Below, in pieces: positions 50,033 through 57,697 of a stretch of DNA of 64,000 bases. Within the stretch, counting starts at the first letter, position 1; every line of letters starts with the position of its first letter. Origin of the DNA: Parvularcula oceani (GTDB lineage Bacteria; Pseudomonadota; Alphaproteobacteria; Caulobacterales; Parvularculaceae); assembly GCF_000733125.1 (NCBI RefSeq), contig NZ_JPHU01000001.1, positions 372,001 to 436,000 of the forward strand. Reading direction: 5' to 3'. Made by a program: the position numbers and the translations under genes. The notes below the pieces were generated by a model. That model did not search any database. It had not been told where the DNA came from and saw only the letters and a list, made by a program, of their open reading frames with translations.

Positions 50033-52396
50033 ATGCTGAACAGCCATCTCTCGCGCCGTGACGTCCTCGGCGGCAGCGCAAAGGCGGCGCTCCTCGCGAC
50101 CGCCGCGTCCCTGCCCTTTCTTCGCGCCGAGGCGCTGGCGCAAGGCAAGAGCGCACCCGTGCCGCTCGACAGGGTGGACCTCCTTCCCTCCCCTTTCCTG
50201 AGGGCGGTGGAGGCGAACCTGGACTATCTTCTCCGCCTCGAGCCGGACCGATTGCTCCACAATTTTCGCCTCTATGCGGGCCTCGAACCCAAGGCCCCGA
50301 TCTATGGCGGCTGGGAGGACGACACGATCGCCGGGCACACGCTCGGCCATTATCTGACCGCCCTCTCCCTGATGCATGCGCAGACCGGCAACGAGGAGTG
50401 CCGCGAGCGCGCCCGCTACATCGTCGGAGAATTGCAGGCGTGCCAGGAGGCCGGCGGCGACGGCTATGTCGCGGGCTTCACCCGCAAGGCGGAGGACGGG
50501 GAGATCGAATCCGGCCGCCGCGTCTTCGAGGAGATCGCGGAGGGCGATATCCGGCCCGCCAAGTTCTACATCAACGGCTCCTGGGCGCCGCTCTACAACT
50601 GGCACAAGCTGTTCGCCGGGCTCCACCATGCCGACCGCCTGCTCGGCGACGAACGCGCGGTGGCCGTGGCCGAAGGGCTGGCAGGCTATCTCGAAGGCAT
50701 CTTCTCGCAAATCACCGATGCGCAGATGCAGGAGGTCCTGAGCTGCGAGCATGGCGGGATCAACGAGAGCCTCGCCGACCTTCACGCCCGCACGGGCGAT
50801 CCGCGCTGGCTGCGGCTGTCCGAGCGCCTCTATCACCGGGCCGTGCTCGACCCGCTGGCGCATCGGCGGGACGAGCTGTCCCATCTTCACGCCAACACCC
50901 AGATCCCCAAGCTGATCGGCCTCGCCCGCCTGCACCAGATCACGGGCAAGCAGCGCTATGACACCGCCTCATCCTTCTTCTGGGACACGGTGACGGCCCA
51001 TCGCACCTATGTCATCGGCGGCAATGCCGACCGGGAATATTTCCAGGAATCCAACTCGATCTCGCATTACATCACCGAGGAGACCTGCGAGTCCTGCAAC
51101 ACCTACAACATGCTGAAGCTCACGCGGGAGCTCTACAAGAAACGTCCGAGCGCGGCCTATTTCGACTATTACGAGCGCGGGCATTTCAACCACATCCTCG
51201 CCCAGCACCGGCCCGAAGACGGCATGTTCGCCTATATGGTGCCGCTGATGGCGGGCGCGCACCGGTCCTTCTCCGAGCCCTTCGATTCCTTCTGGTGCTG
51301 CGTCGGGACGGGAATGGAAAGCCATGCCAAGCATGGCGACTCGATCTACTGGGCCTCGCAGGATCGCCTGCACGTGAACCTCTATATCCCCTCCGTCGCG
51401 CAATGGCCCGAGCGCGCGGCGAAGATCTCCACCCGGACGGGCTATCCCTATGAAGGCGAGGTGAAGATCCGGCTGGACGAACTGCCGGAAACCGAGAGGT
51501 TCGACATCGCCCTGCGCATTCCGGCATGGGCGGAAGACGCGGCGGTCAGCGTGAACGGGCAGCGCGAAAGGCTTTCGCGCAATGCGGCGGGCTATGCCGT
51601 CCTGACCCGGCAATGGCGCGCGGGCGACGAAATCGTGCTGGACCTGCCGATGCGCCTGCGCCTCGAGGCGACGCCGGACGACCCGAAGACCGTGGCGGTG
51701 CTTTACGGCCCCCTCGTGCTGGCGGCCGATCTCGGACCGGACAGCAGCGAATACGCCCTGCCCGCCCCCGCCTTCGTCACGGACGATCCGCTCTCGGGCT
51801 TCTCCCCGATCGAGGGGCGCCCCGGACGCTTCCGGACGGCAGGGGTGGCCGAACCCTTCGACCTCGAATTCGCGCCCTTCTACGAGATGCATGACCGGTC
51901 CACGGCGGTCTATTTCAGCGCCTATTCGCCTGCCGAGTGGGAGGATGCGCGGGCGGCGTTCGATGCGGAAAGAGCGGCGCTGGCCGCTCTCGATGCGCGA
52001 TCGGTCGATCTCGTCGTGCTCGGCGATCCGGAGAGCGAGGAGGCGCACGGGCTCGAATCGGACATCTCCTATGCGGTGGAGTACCGGAAACGCCCGGGAC
52101 GCGATGCGCGCACCGGCGGCTTCTTCGCCTTCGACATGGAGGTCGGCGAAGGGCCGCACATCCTGCAGGCGACCTATTGGGGCGGAGAGCGGGAACGCGC
52201 CTTCGCGATCCTCGTCGACGGCGAGGAAATCGCTCGCCAGACCCTTCAAGGCGAGAAAAGCGGCGAATGGATCGAGCGCCGCTACCGCATCCCGGCCGAA
52301 CTCACCCGCGGCAAGGACAAGGTGCGCATCCGGTTCGAGCCGGAGACAGGGCACACGGCGGGTCCCGCCTTCGGCTGCCGCCTGCTTCCGGCCTGA
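50033..52396 (+). CDS. Tat-exported GH127-family beta-L-arabinofuranosidase-like enzyme
   Basis: A 787-residue glycoside hydrolase with a twin-arginine signal (SRRDVLGG, then a hydrophobic stretch ending EALAQG), so it folds before export to the periplasm. The unusual GH127 zinc/cysteine site is intact: E350 and C352 in EETCESC and the nucleophile pair C422-C423 in FWCCVGTG, which correspond to the zinc-bound cysteine nucleophile of HypBA1. HypBA1 removes beta-L-arabinofuranose from arabinosylated hydroxyproline. The family also has other activities, so the substrate is inferred mainly from the surrounding hydroxyproline genes. Confidence 0.9.
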   Translation: MLNSHLSRRDVLGGSAKAALLATAASLPFLRAEALAQGKSAPVPLDRVDLLPSPFLRAVEANLDYLLRLEPDRLLHNFRLYAGLEPKAPIYGGWEDDTIAGHTLGHYLTALSLMHAQTGNEECRERARYIVGELQACQEAGGDGYVAGFTRKAEDGEIESGRRVFEEIAEGDIRPAKFYINGSWAPLYNWHKLFAGLHHADRLLGDERAVAVAEGLAGYLEGIFSQITDAQMQEVLSCEHGGINESLADLHARTGDPRWLRLSERLYHRAVLDPLAHRRDELSHLHANTQIPKLIGLARLHQITGKQRYDTASSFFWDTVTAHRTYVIGGNADREYFQESNSISHYITEETCESCNTYNMLKLTRELYKKRPSAAYFDYYERGHFNHILAQHRPEDGMFAYMVPLMAGAHRSFSEPFDSFWCCVGTGMESHAKHGDSIYWASQDRLHVNLYIPSVAQWPERAAKISTRTGYPYEGEVKIRLDELPETERFDIALRIPAWAEDAAVSVNGQRERLSRNAAGYAVLTRQWRAGDEIVLDLPMRLRLEATPDDPKTVAVLYGPLVLAADLGPDSSEYALPAPAFVTDDPLSGFSPIEGRPGRFRTAGVAEPFDLEFAPFYEMHDRSTAVYFSAYSPAEWEDARAAFDAERAALAALDARSVDLVVLGDPESEEAHGLESDISYAVEYRKRPGRDARTGGFFAFDMEVGEGPHILQATYWGGERERAFAILVDGEEIARQTLQGEKSGEWIERRYRIPAELTRGKDKVRIRFEPETGHTAGPAFGCRLLPA

Positions 52397-52405
52397 ACGG
52401 CCCGA

Positions 52406-53104
52406 TCAGCCCTCGGCCTGGTCGAGTTCGACGCGGAGGTCCGACAAGGTGCATTCGATATGCCGGCGGACGAGGTCCCTCACGGCATCCGCATCCCGCG
52501 CCATCCAGGCATCGAGGATCTTCTGGTGCTCCTCTTCCGCGCGGACATGGCGCCCCTGCGGTTCGAGATGCTTGCCGACATAGCGGTCGGCCATGACGTT
52601 GAGGCGCGTGACGATCTCGGTCGTCAGGCGCTTCTTGCAGGGCGTGACGAGCGCCAGGTGGAAGGCGCGGTTGAGCGCGCCGACCGTCGGCTCATGGGCC
52701 GAGGCGCCTTGATCGAGAAGGTCCAGCGCCCGCACCGCCGCCGCCCGCTCCTCCTCGGTCGCCTCGAGCGCCGCGGCCGCCGTGGCGTCGGGCTCCAGCC
52801 GGAGGCGCAGGGCATAGACCTCTTCGGCCTCCCCGGCCGACAGGGGGCGCAGGAAGAAGCCGCGATTGGGGTGGGAGACGACGAGGCCGTCCTGCTCCAG
52901 CCGGGCCAGCGCCTCGCGCAGAGGAATCTTGCTGACCTTCAGCTGAGAGGCCAAGGCGTCCTGCCGGATCGGGACGCCCACTTCGATCTCCCCTGCCAGG
53001 ATCATGTCGCGGATGACGTCGACTAGGCGGTCCGAGATCGTCCGCACTTCGAACTGGAGCGCCGGGGCGGCGGAACGGGAGGCAGTCACGGGCGATATCT
53101 TCAT
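52406..53104 (-). CDS. GntR/FCD-family transcriptional regulator of the hydroxyproline locus
   Basis: A 232-residue regulator: N-terminal winged helix (about 15-80, with DALASQLKVSKIPLREALAR and the wing HPNRGFFLRPLS) and C-terminal all-helical FCD ligand domain (about 90-220; RLRLEPDATAAAAL, FHLALVTPC, HQKILDAWMARDADAV) that typically binds small organic acids through a metal. It is the only transcription regulator in the locus and lies downstream of the epimerase gene on the same strand. It most likely binds the ATACNGTAT palindromes. The start is uncertain because no ribosome binding site is clear. Confidence 0.88.
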   Translation of the reverse strand: MKISPVTASRSAAPALQFEVRTISDRLVDVIRDMILAGEIEVGVPIRQDALASQLKVSKIPLREALARLEQDGLVVSHPNRGFFLRPLSAGEAEEVYALRLRLEPDATAAAALEATEEERAAAVRALDLLDQGASAHEPTVGALNRAFHLALVTPCKKRLTTEIVTRLNVMADRYVGKHLEPQGRHVRAEEEHQKILDAWMARDADAVRDLVRRHIECTLSDLRVELDQAEG

Positions 53105-53191
53105 CGTGCGGCGCCGCACTGTGGCAGGCAGATGCGCCCCTACCAACGCGCTCGGAAAGTTCCAAGGCGTTTCGTGAGTGCGAACATTTCG

Positions 53192-54190
53192 CTAGGTCAC
53201 CTGGAACCCCGCCCAGAACGGGTCCTCCCGGTCCACCCAGATCGTGTTGAACCCCGTCATCCGCGCGGACCCTTCGATGCTGGGCACGATCGCCTCGTAG
53301 CCGCCGACCTCCGCGGTGTCCTCTATCCGTCCGGTGAAGCGGCTGCCGATGAAGCTTTCATGGACGAAGCTGTCTTTCGCCCGCAGCCTGCCTCTCGCGG
53401 CGAGCTGCGCCATGCGGGCGGAGGTGCCGGTGCCGCACGGGCTGCGATCGATCGCGCTCTCGCCGTAGAAGACGGCGTTCCGGCCATCCGCGCCAGGCGC
53501 CCTGGGCGCATCTGTCCACATGACATGGCTGACGCCGCGGATGGTGGGGATCAGCGGATGGACCGGCTCCACCGCCTCGCGGGCGGCCTGCCGAACCCGG
53601 CGGCTGAGCTCGACCAGGCGCCGCGCCGACATGCCGTCGAGGCCGTCGAAGCCCGGCTGCGGCTCGACGATGGCGTAGTAATTGCCGCCATAGGCGATAT
53701 CGACCGTCAGCGGGCCGAGCCCGTCGACGTCCAGCACGATATCGCGGGCGAAGAGATAGCTCGAGACGTTGCGGATCCGCACATGCGCGACCCGCCCCTC
53801 CTCGACCTGGTAGCGGACGGTGATGAGCCCCGCGGGGACCTCGATCGTGAGCTGCCCCGGCTCGCGCGGGTGGATGAAGCCGTTCTCCAGACCGAAGGAC
53901 ACGATCCCGATCGTTCCGTGCCCGCACATTGGCAGGCAGCCGCTCGTCTCGATGAACAAGATCCCGATATCCGCATCGGGCCTCGTCGGCGGATAGAGGA
54001 ATCCGCCGGACATCATGTCGTGACCGCGCGGCTCGAAGCACAGGCTGGTCCTTATCCAGTCGAAGCGCGCCTGGAAATCGGCCCGCCGCTCCGCCATCGT
54101 GCCTCCCCGCAGCGGCGGCGCGCCGCCGGCCACGAGGCGGACCGGATTGCCCGCCGTGTGCCCGTCGATGCAGAAGAAGAGATGCCGCAT
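53192..54190 (-). CDS. 4-hydroxyproline 2-epimerase (proline racemase family)
   Basis: Inverts C2 of trans-4-hydroxy-L-proline to cis-4-hydroxy-D-proline without a cofactor, the first catabolic step; cytoplasmic. The 332-residue sequence has both catalytic cysteines, C89 in PMCGHGTIG and C252 in SPCGTGTSAR; proteins acting as trans-3-hydroxyproline dehydratases lack the first. Opening IDGHTAGNPVRLV is the 4-hydroxyproline subgroup pattern. It is 4 bases from the deaminase gene, which lies upstream on the same strand. Confidence 0.92.
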   Translation of the reverse strand: MRHLFFCIDGHTAGNPVRLVAGGAPPLRGGTMAERRADFQARFDWIRTSLCFEPRGHDMMSGGFLYPPTRPDADIGILFIETSGCLPMCGHGTIGIVSFGLENGFIHPREPGQLTIEVPAGLITVRYQVEEGRVAHVRIRNVSSYLFARDIVLDVDGLGPLTVDIAYGGNYYAIVEPQPGFDGLDGMSARRLVELSRRVRQAAREAVEPVHPLIPTIRGVSHVMWTDAPRAPGADGRNAVFYGESAIDRSPCGTGTSARMAQLAARGRLRAKDSFVHESFIGSRFTGRIEDTAEVGGYEAIVPSIEGSARMTGFNTIWVDREDPFWAGFQVT

Positions 54191-54194
54191 CGGG

Positions 54195-55136
54195 TCAGGC
54201 AGCCATCGCCTTTTGCCGCGCCTCGAGAGGCCGGTTCTCCGCCGCCTCCTTCACCATGGCCGTGACCTCGTCGCGCCGCGCGCCCTGAAGCGGCATGCGC
54301 GGCATGCGCACGCGTTCCGAGCCGCGTCCCATGATCTGTTCGGACAGCTTGATCGACTGCACGAGGTCATGCTCCGCATCGAGATGAAGCAGCGGCATGA
54401 ACCAGCGATAGATCTCCAGCGCCGTCTCGGTATCGCCCTTGCGCAGGGCCGCGACGAGCGCGACGGACTCTTCGGGAAAGGCGTTGGTCAGGCCGGACAC
54501 CCAGCCCTTGGCGCCCAGCATCAGGCTTTCCGCCGCCACGTCGTCGAGGCCGGCGAAGACCGTGAACCGGTCGCCGAAAGCGCGGATGATGTCGGTGATC
54601 CGCCGCGAATCGGGCGCGCTCTCCTTGATCGCGACGATGTTGGGAATCCCGGCCAGCTCTTCGAGCGTTTCGAGCTCGATGTTCACGCGATAGGCTGGCG
54701 GGTTGTTGTAGAGCATGATCGGCAGCGACGTCGCGTCGGCCACCGCGCGGAAATGGGCCACGAGCTCATGCGCCTGCGGCACATAGACCATGGCCGGCAG
54801 CACCATCAGGCCGTCGACGCCGATGGCTTCGGCGTCCTTGGCATAGTCCACGGCGCGCTGGGTCGTCATTTCCGAGACGCCGGTGATGATCGGCTTGCGC
54901 CCGCCCACCGCGTCCTTGGCCGCCGTCAGCACGTCCCGCTTTTCGGAGGGTTCGAGGGAATTGTTCTCTCCCACCGTGCCGAGGAGGACGAGGCCGTCCA
55001 CCCCGTCGTCGAGCAGCGCCTTCTGCACACGGCACGTCTCGTCGAGGTCGAGCGAGAGGTCTTCGGTGAATTGCGTTGTGGCGGCAGGAAACACTCCTGC
55101 CCAGTCGACTGCCGTCCTGGCCATTCCAAACTCCAT
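54195..55136 (-). CDS. DapA-family deaminase, probable 1-pyrroline-4-hydroxy-2-carboxylate deaminase
   Basis: A 313-residue class I aldolase-fold enzyme. The Schiff-base lysine K171 (VAIKES) and catalytic tyrosine Y143 (MLYNNPP) are present, along with GTVGENNSL near the active site. In the hydroxyproline pathway such an enzyme deaminates and dehydrates the oxidase product to 2-oxoglutarate semialdehyde. The assignment rests on gene context, since the family also contains dihydrodipicolinate synthase. Starts at 55136 and 55124 are both possible; the operator palindrome is 17 bases upstream of the former. Confidence 0.82.
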   Translation of the reverse strand: MEFGMARTAVDWAGVFPAATTQFTEDLSLDLDETCRVQKALLDDGVDGLVLLGTVGENNSLEPSEKRDVLTAAKDAVGGRKPIITGVSEMTTQRAVDYAKDAEAIGVDGLMVLPAMVYVPQAHELVAHFRAVADATSLPIMLYNNPPAYRVNIELETLEELAGIPNIVAIKESAPDSRRITDIIRAFGDRFTVFAGLDDVAAESLMLGAKGWVSGLTNAFPEESVALVAALRKGDTETALEIYRWFMPLLHLDAEHDLVQSIKLSEQIMGRGSERVRMPRMPLQGARRDEVTAMVKEAAENRPLEARQKAMAA

Positions 55137-55152
55137 CGGTTTCCCATATCGT

Positions 55153-55161
55153 ATACCGTAT
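55153..55161. promoter_or_regulatory. Operator ATACCGTAT between the deaminase and D-amino-acid oxidoreductase genes
   Basis: A perfect ATAC-N-GTAT palindrome (N = C) in the 59-base divergent region. One bound regulator here could control both the deaminase-epimerase-regulator operon and the oxidoreductase-peptidase operon. Confidence 0.7.
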
Positions 55162-55195
55162 CTGATAAGAGAACGGAACACGGGGCAGGCAGGCG

Positions 55196-56458
55196 ATGAC
55201 GAAAAACATGGCCGTCATCGGTGGCGGCATCATCGGACTGACCTGCGCCTTCAGGCTGCAGGCCGGCGGCCACCGGGTGACGCTGATCGACGAAGACGCC
55301 GCGCGACCCGCGGCATCCTGGGGGAATGCCGGCCATATCGCCGTCGAGCAGACAGAGCCGCTGGCCTCGCTCGCCTATCTGCGGTCCGCGCCATCGCGTC
55401 TCCACCTTCTCGGCGGGGCGCTCGATTTCCGGTGGCGGGATGCGCGGCACTGGGCGCCCTTCGTCCGGCATTACCTGCCTGCGGCTGCAACCGGCAGGTT
55501 CGAGGCGGGGCGGGACGTGCTCGGCCGCTGGCTGACAGAGGCGCTGCCGGCCTGGCGCCGCCTCCTCGCCGCGCTCGGCGAGGAGGCGCTGCTCGCGCAG
55601 GACGGCCACTACGTCGTCTGGGAGACGGAGCGCGCGGCGAGGAAGGGCCGGAGGGCCTGGTCGCGGGGCGAGCACATCCTGCGCGAGTTCACCGACATCG
55701 CCGCGAGCGAGAAGCGCCACCTCGAAGAGCTGCTCCACCGGCCGCTCGCCGATGCCGTCCGCTTTCGGCAGTCCGGACAGATCAGGGATCTCTGGCGGCT
55801 TCAGGCCGCGCTGAGGGAGCGGTTCCTCGAAGCCGGCGGCTCGCTGGAAACGCAGCGGGCGCTGTGCATCCGAAGCGAGCCCGGCGGAATCGGCCTGCGC
55901 CTCGATGACGGGGAGGCGAGAACAGAAGACGCGGTCGTCATCGCCGCAGGGATCGGCAGCCGGCCAATCCTCGAAAGCTTCGGCTATGACATCCCCCTGA
56001 TCGCCGAGCGCGGCTATCACATAGAGGGCGGTCCGGGCGGCTGGCCTGCCGATCTGCCCCCCGTCGTGATCGAGGATCGCGGCCTCATCGTCACCCGCTT
56101 CGAGAAGCATCTGCGGCTCGCCAGCTTCGTCGAGTTCGCCGGGCCGGATGCGCCGCCCGATCCTCGAAAGTGGAAGGCGCTGCGCCGGCACGCCAGCGCC
56201 CTGGGCATCGCCCTCGAAGAGCCTGTGCGGCAGTGGATGGGCGCGCGGCCCACCCTGCCCGACTATCTGCCCGCGATCGGCCGGAGCGCGCGGGACGACC
56301 GCGTCTTCTATGCCTTCGGACACCAGCATCTGGGCCTCACGCTGGCGGCCGTCACCGGCGAGGTCGTCGCCGCGCTCGCGGCGGGCGAGGCGCCTTCACT
56401 TGATATCGCGCCGCTGAGGGCGGAACGCTTCTCACAGGAAAAAAGGAGGATCGCATGA
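55196..56458 (+). CDS. FAD-dependent D-amino-acid oxidoreductase, probable cis-4-hydroxy-D-proline dehydrogenase
   Basis: A 420-residue DadA/DAO-type flavoprotein with the FAD-binding motif VIGGGIIGLTCAFRL at the N-terminus and the C-terminal pattern LPDYLPAIGRS, FGHQHLGLTLA. It oxidises D-amino acids to imino acids with electrons passed to quinone or oxygen. Located between the deaminase/epimerase operon and an Xaa-Pro peptidase, it is the expected cis-4-hydroxy-D-proline step giving 1-pyrroline-4-hydroxy-2-carboxylate. It overlaps the peptidase gene by ATGA. Confidence 0.88.
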   Translation: MTKNMAVIGGGIIGLTCAFRLQAGGHRVTLIDEDAARPAASWGNAGHIAVEQTEPLASLAYLRSAPSRLHLLGGALDFRWRDARHWAPFVRHYLPAAATGRFEAGRDVLGRWLTEALPAWRRLLAALGEEALLAQDGHYVVWETERAARKGRRAWSRGEHILREFTDIAASEKRHLEELLHRPLADAVRFRQSGQIRDLWRLQAALRERFLEAGGSLETQRALCIRSEPGGIGLRLDDGEARTEDAVVIAAGIGSRPILESFGYDIPLIAERGYHIEGGPGGWPADLPPVVIEDRGLIVTRFEKHLRLASFVEFAGPDAPPDPRKWKALRRHASALGIALEEPVRQWMGARPTLPDYLPAIGRSARDDRVFYAFGHQHLGLTLAAVTGEVVAALAAGEAPSLDIAPLRAERFSQEKRRIA

Positions 56459-57657
56459 CCAATGGCATCGGCGGATCGGGCATGGAGGCCGAACTCGGCG
56501 GCATGCAGCCATGGGCGGACACGGCGGCGCCGATCGGAGACGGAGAATTCGAATCCCGGATCGATAAGGCGCGGCGCCTTCTTGCGGAGGAAGGGGCCGA
56601 CGCCCTGCTGGTCGGCGCGGGCGACAGCCTTCGCTATTTCAGCGGCATTCCCGTTCCGGCCACGGAGCGGCTCGTCGCCCTCCTCGTGCCGCGCGAGGGC
56701 GATCCCGTCCTGATCGCGCCGGCCTTCGAGGAAGGCACGCTGCTCGCCAGCCTGAAGATCGAGGCGGATTTCCGCGGCTGGGAAGAGCACGAGGACCCGC
56801 ACCGGCTGACCGCCGATGCGCTGGACAGCCTCGGCACACGGACGGTCCTCGCCGATCCGATGCTGCCGCATGGCGTCGTCCTGCGCCTTCGGGCCGCCGC
56901 GTCCAGGGCCAGCTTCGGCGACGGCACCGGCCTCATCGACGCCTGCCGCACGGTGAAGTCGGCATCCGAGATCGCACTGTTGCAGCAGGCGAAGTCGATG
57001 ACGCTGGAGGTCCACCGCCGGACGGCCCGCATCCTGCGCCCGGGGATCAGGGCGTCGGAGGTCCGCCGCTTCATCGACGAGGCGCATCGGGCCTTGGGCG
57101 CCAGCGGGTCGAGCTTCTGCATCGTCCTCTTCGGCGAGGCGACGAGCTATCCGCACGGCGTGCCGGGCGACCCGGTCCTCGAGGAGGGCGACGTCGTCCT
57201 GATCGACACGGGATGCAGGGTGGACGGCTATCACTCCGACATCACGCGCAGCTATGTCTATGGGAAAGCGGATGCCGAGCAGCGGCGGATATGGGACCTC
57301 GAGCGCGAGGCGCAGCTTGCGGCCTTTGCGGCGGCGCGGCCCGGCGCTCCGTGCGAGGCGGTGGACGAAGCGGCGCGCAATGTGCTGATCGAAGGGGGCT
57401 TGGGGCCCGGCTATGCGCTGCCCGGCCTGCCCCACCGCACGGGTCACGGGATCGGGTTGAGCATTCACGAGGCGCCCTATCTGGTGCGAGGGGACGCCAC
57501 GCCGCTGGCCCCGGGCATGTGCTTTTCGAACGAGCCGATGATCGTGGTCCCTGGCAGGTTCGGCATCCGCCTGGAGGACCACTTCTACATGGCCGAGGAG
57601 GGCCCGCGCTGGTTCACCGAGCCCTCTCCCTCTCTCGACGCGCCTTTCGGCCCTTGA
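56455..57657 (+). CDS. M24-family Xaa-Pro-type peptidase
   Basis: A 400-residue two-domain pita-bread-fold metallopeptidase: creatinase-like N-terminal domain (about 30-160), then catalytic domain. The five metal ligands are visible: Asp of LIDTG, Asp of HSDITR, His of THGIGL-type region at RTGHGIGLSIHE, Glu of SNEPM and Glu of RLEDH. Such enzymes cleave the bond before proline (Xaa-Pro aminopeptidase or prolidase). It has no signal peptide, so it acts in the cytoplasm on imported Pro/Hyp peptides. Translationally coupled to the oxidoreductase gene. Confidence 0.9.
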   Translation: MTNGIGGSGMEAELGGMQPWADTAAPIGDGEFESRIDKARRLLAEEGADALLVGAGDSLRYFSGIPVPATERLVALLVPREGDPVLIAPAFEEGTLLASLKIEADFRGWEEHEDPHRLTADALDSLGTRTVLADPMLPHGVVLRLRAAASRASFGDGTGLIDACRTVKSASEIALLQQAKSMTLEVHRRTARILRPGIRASEVRRFIDEAHRALGASGSSFCIVLFGEATSYPHGVPGDPVLEEGDVVLIDTGCRVDGYHSDITRSYVYGKADAEQRRIWDLEREAQLAAFAAARPGAPCEAVDEAARNVLIEGGLGPGYALPGLPHRTGHGIGLSIHEAPYLVRGDATPLAPGMCFSNEPMIVVPGRFGIRLEDHFYMAEEGPRWFTEPSPSLDAPFGP

Positions 57658-57663
57658 GAGGTC

Positions 57664-57690
57664 TCCGGGACGAGCCCTGCCCGTCCCGGA
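57664..57690. terminator. Hairpin between convergent peptidase and receptor genes
   Basis: Perfect 9-bp arms TCCGGGACG (57664-57672) and CGTCCCGGA (57682-57690) with a 9-base loop in the 40-base gap between the M24 peptidase and TonB receptor stops. No T-run on either side, but position and symmetry suit a shared terminator. Confidence 0.65.
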
Positions 57691-57697
57691 AGCCACC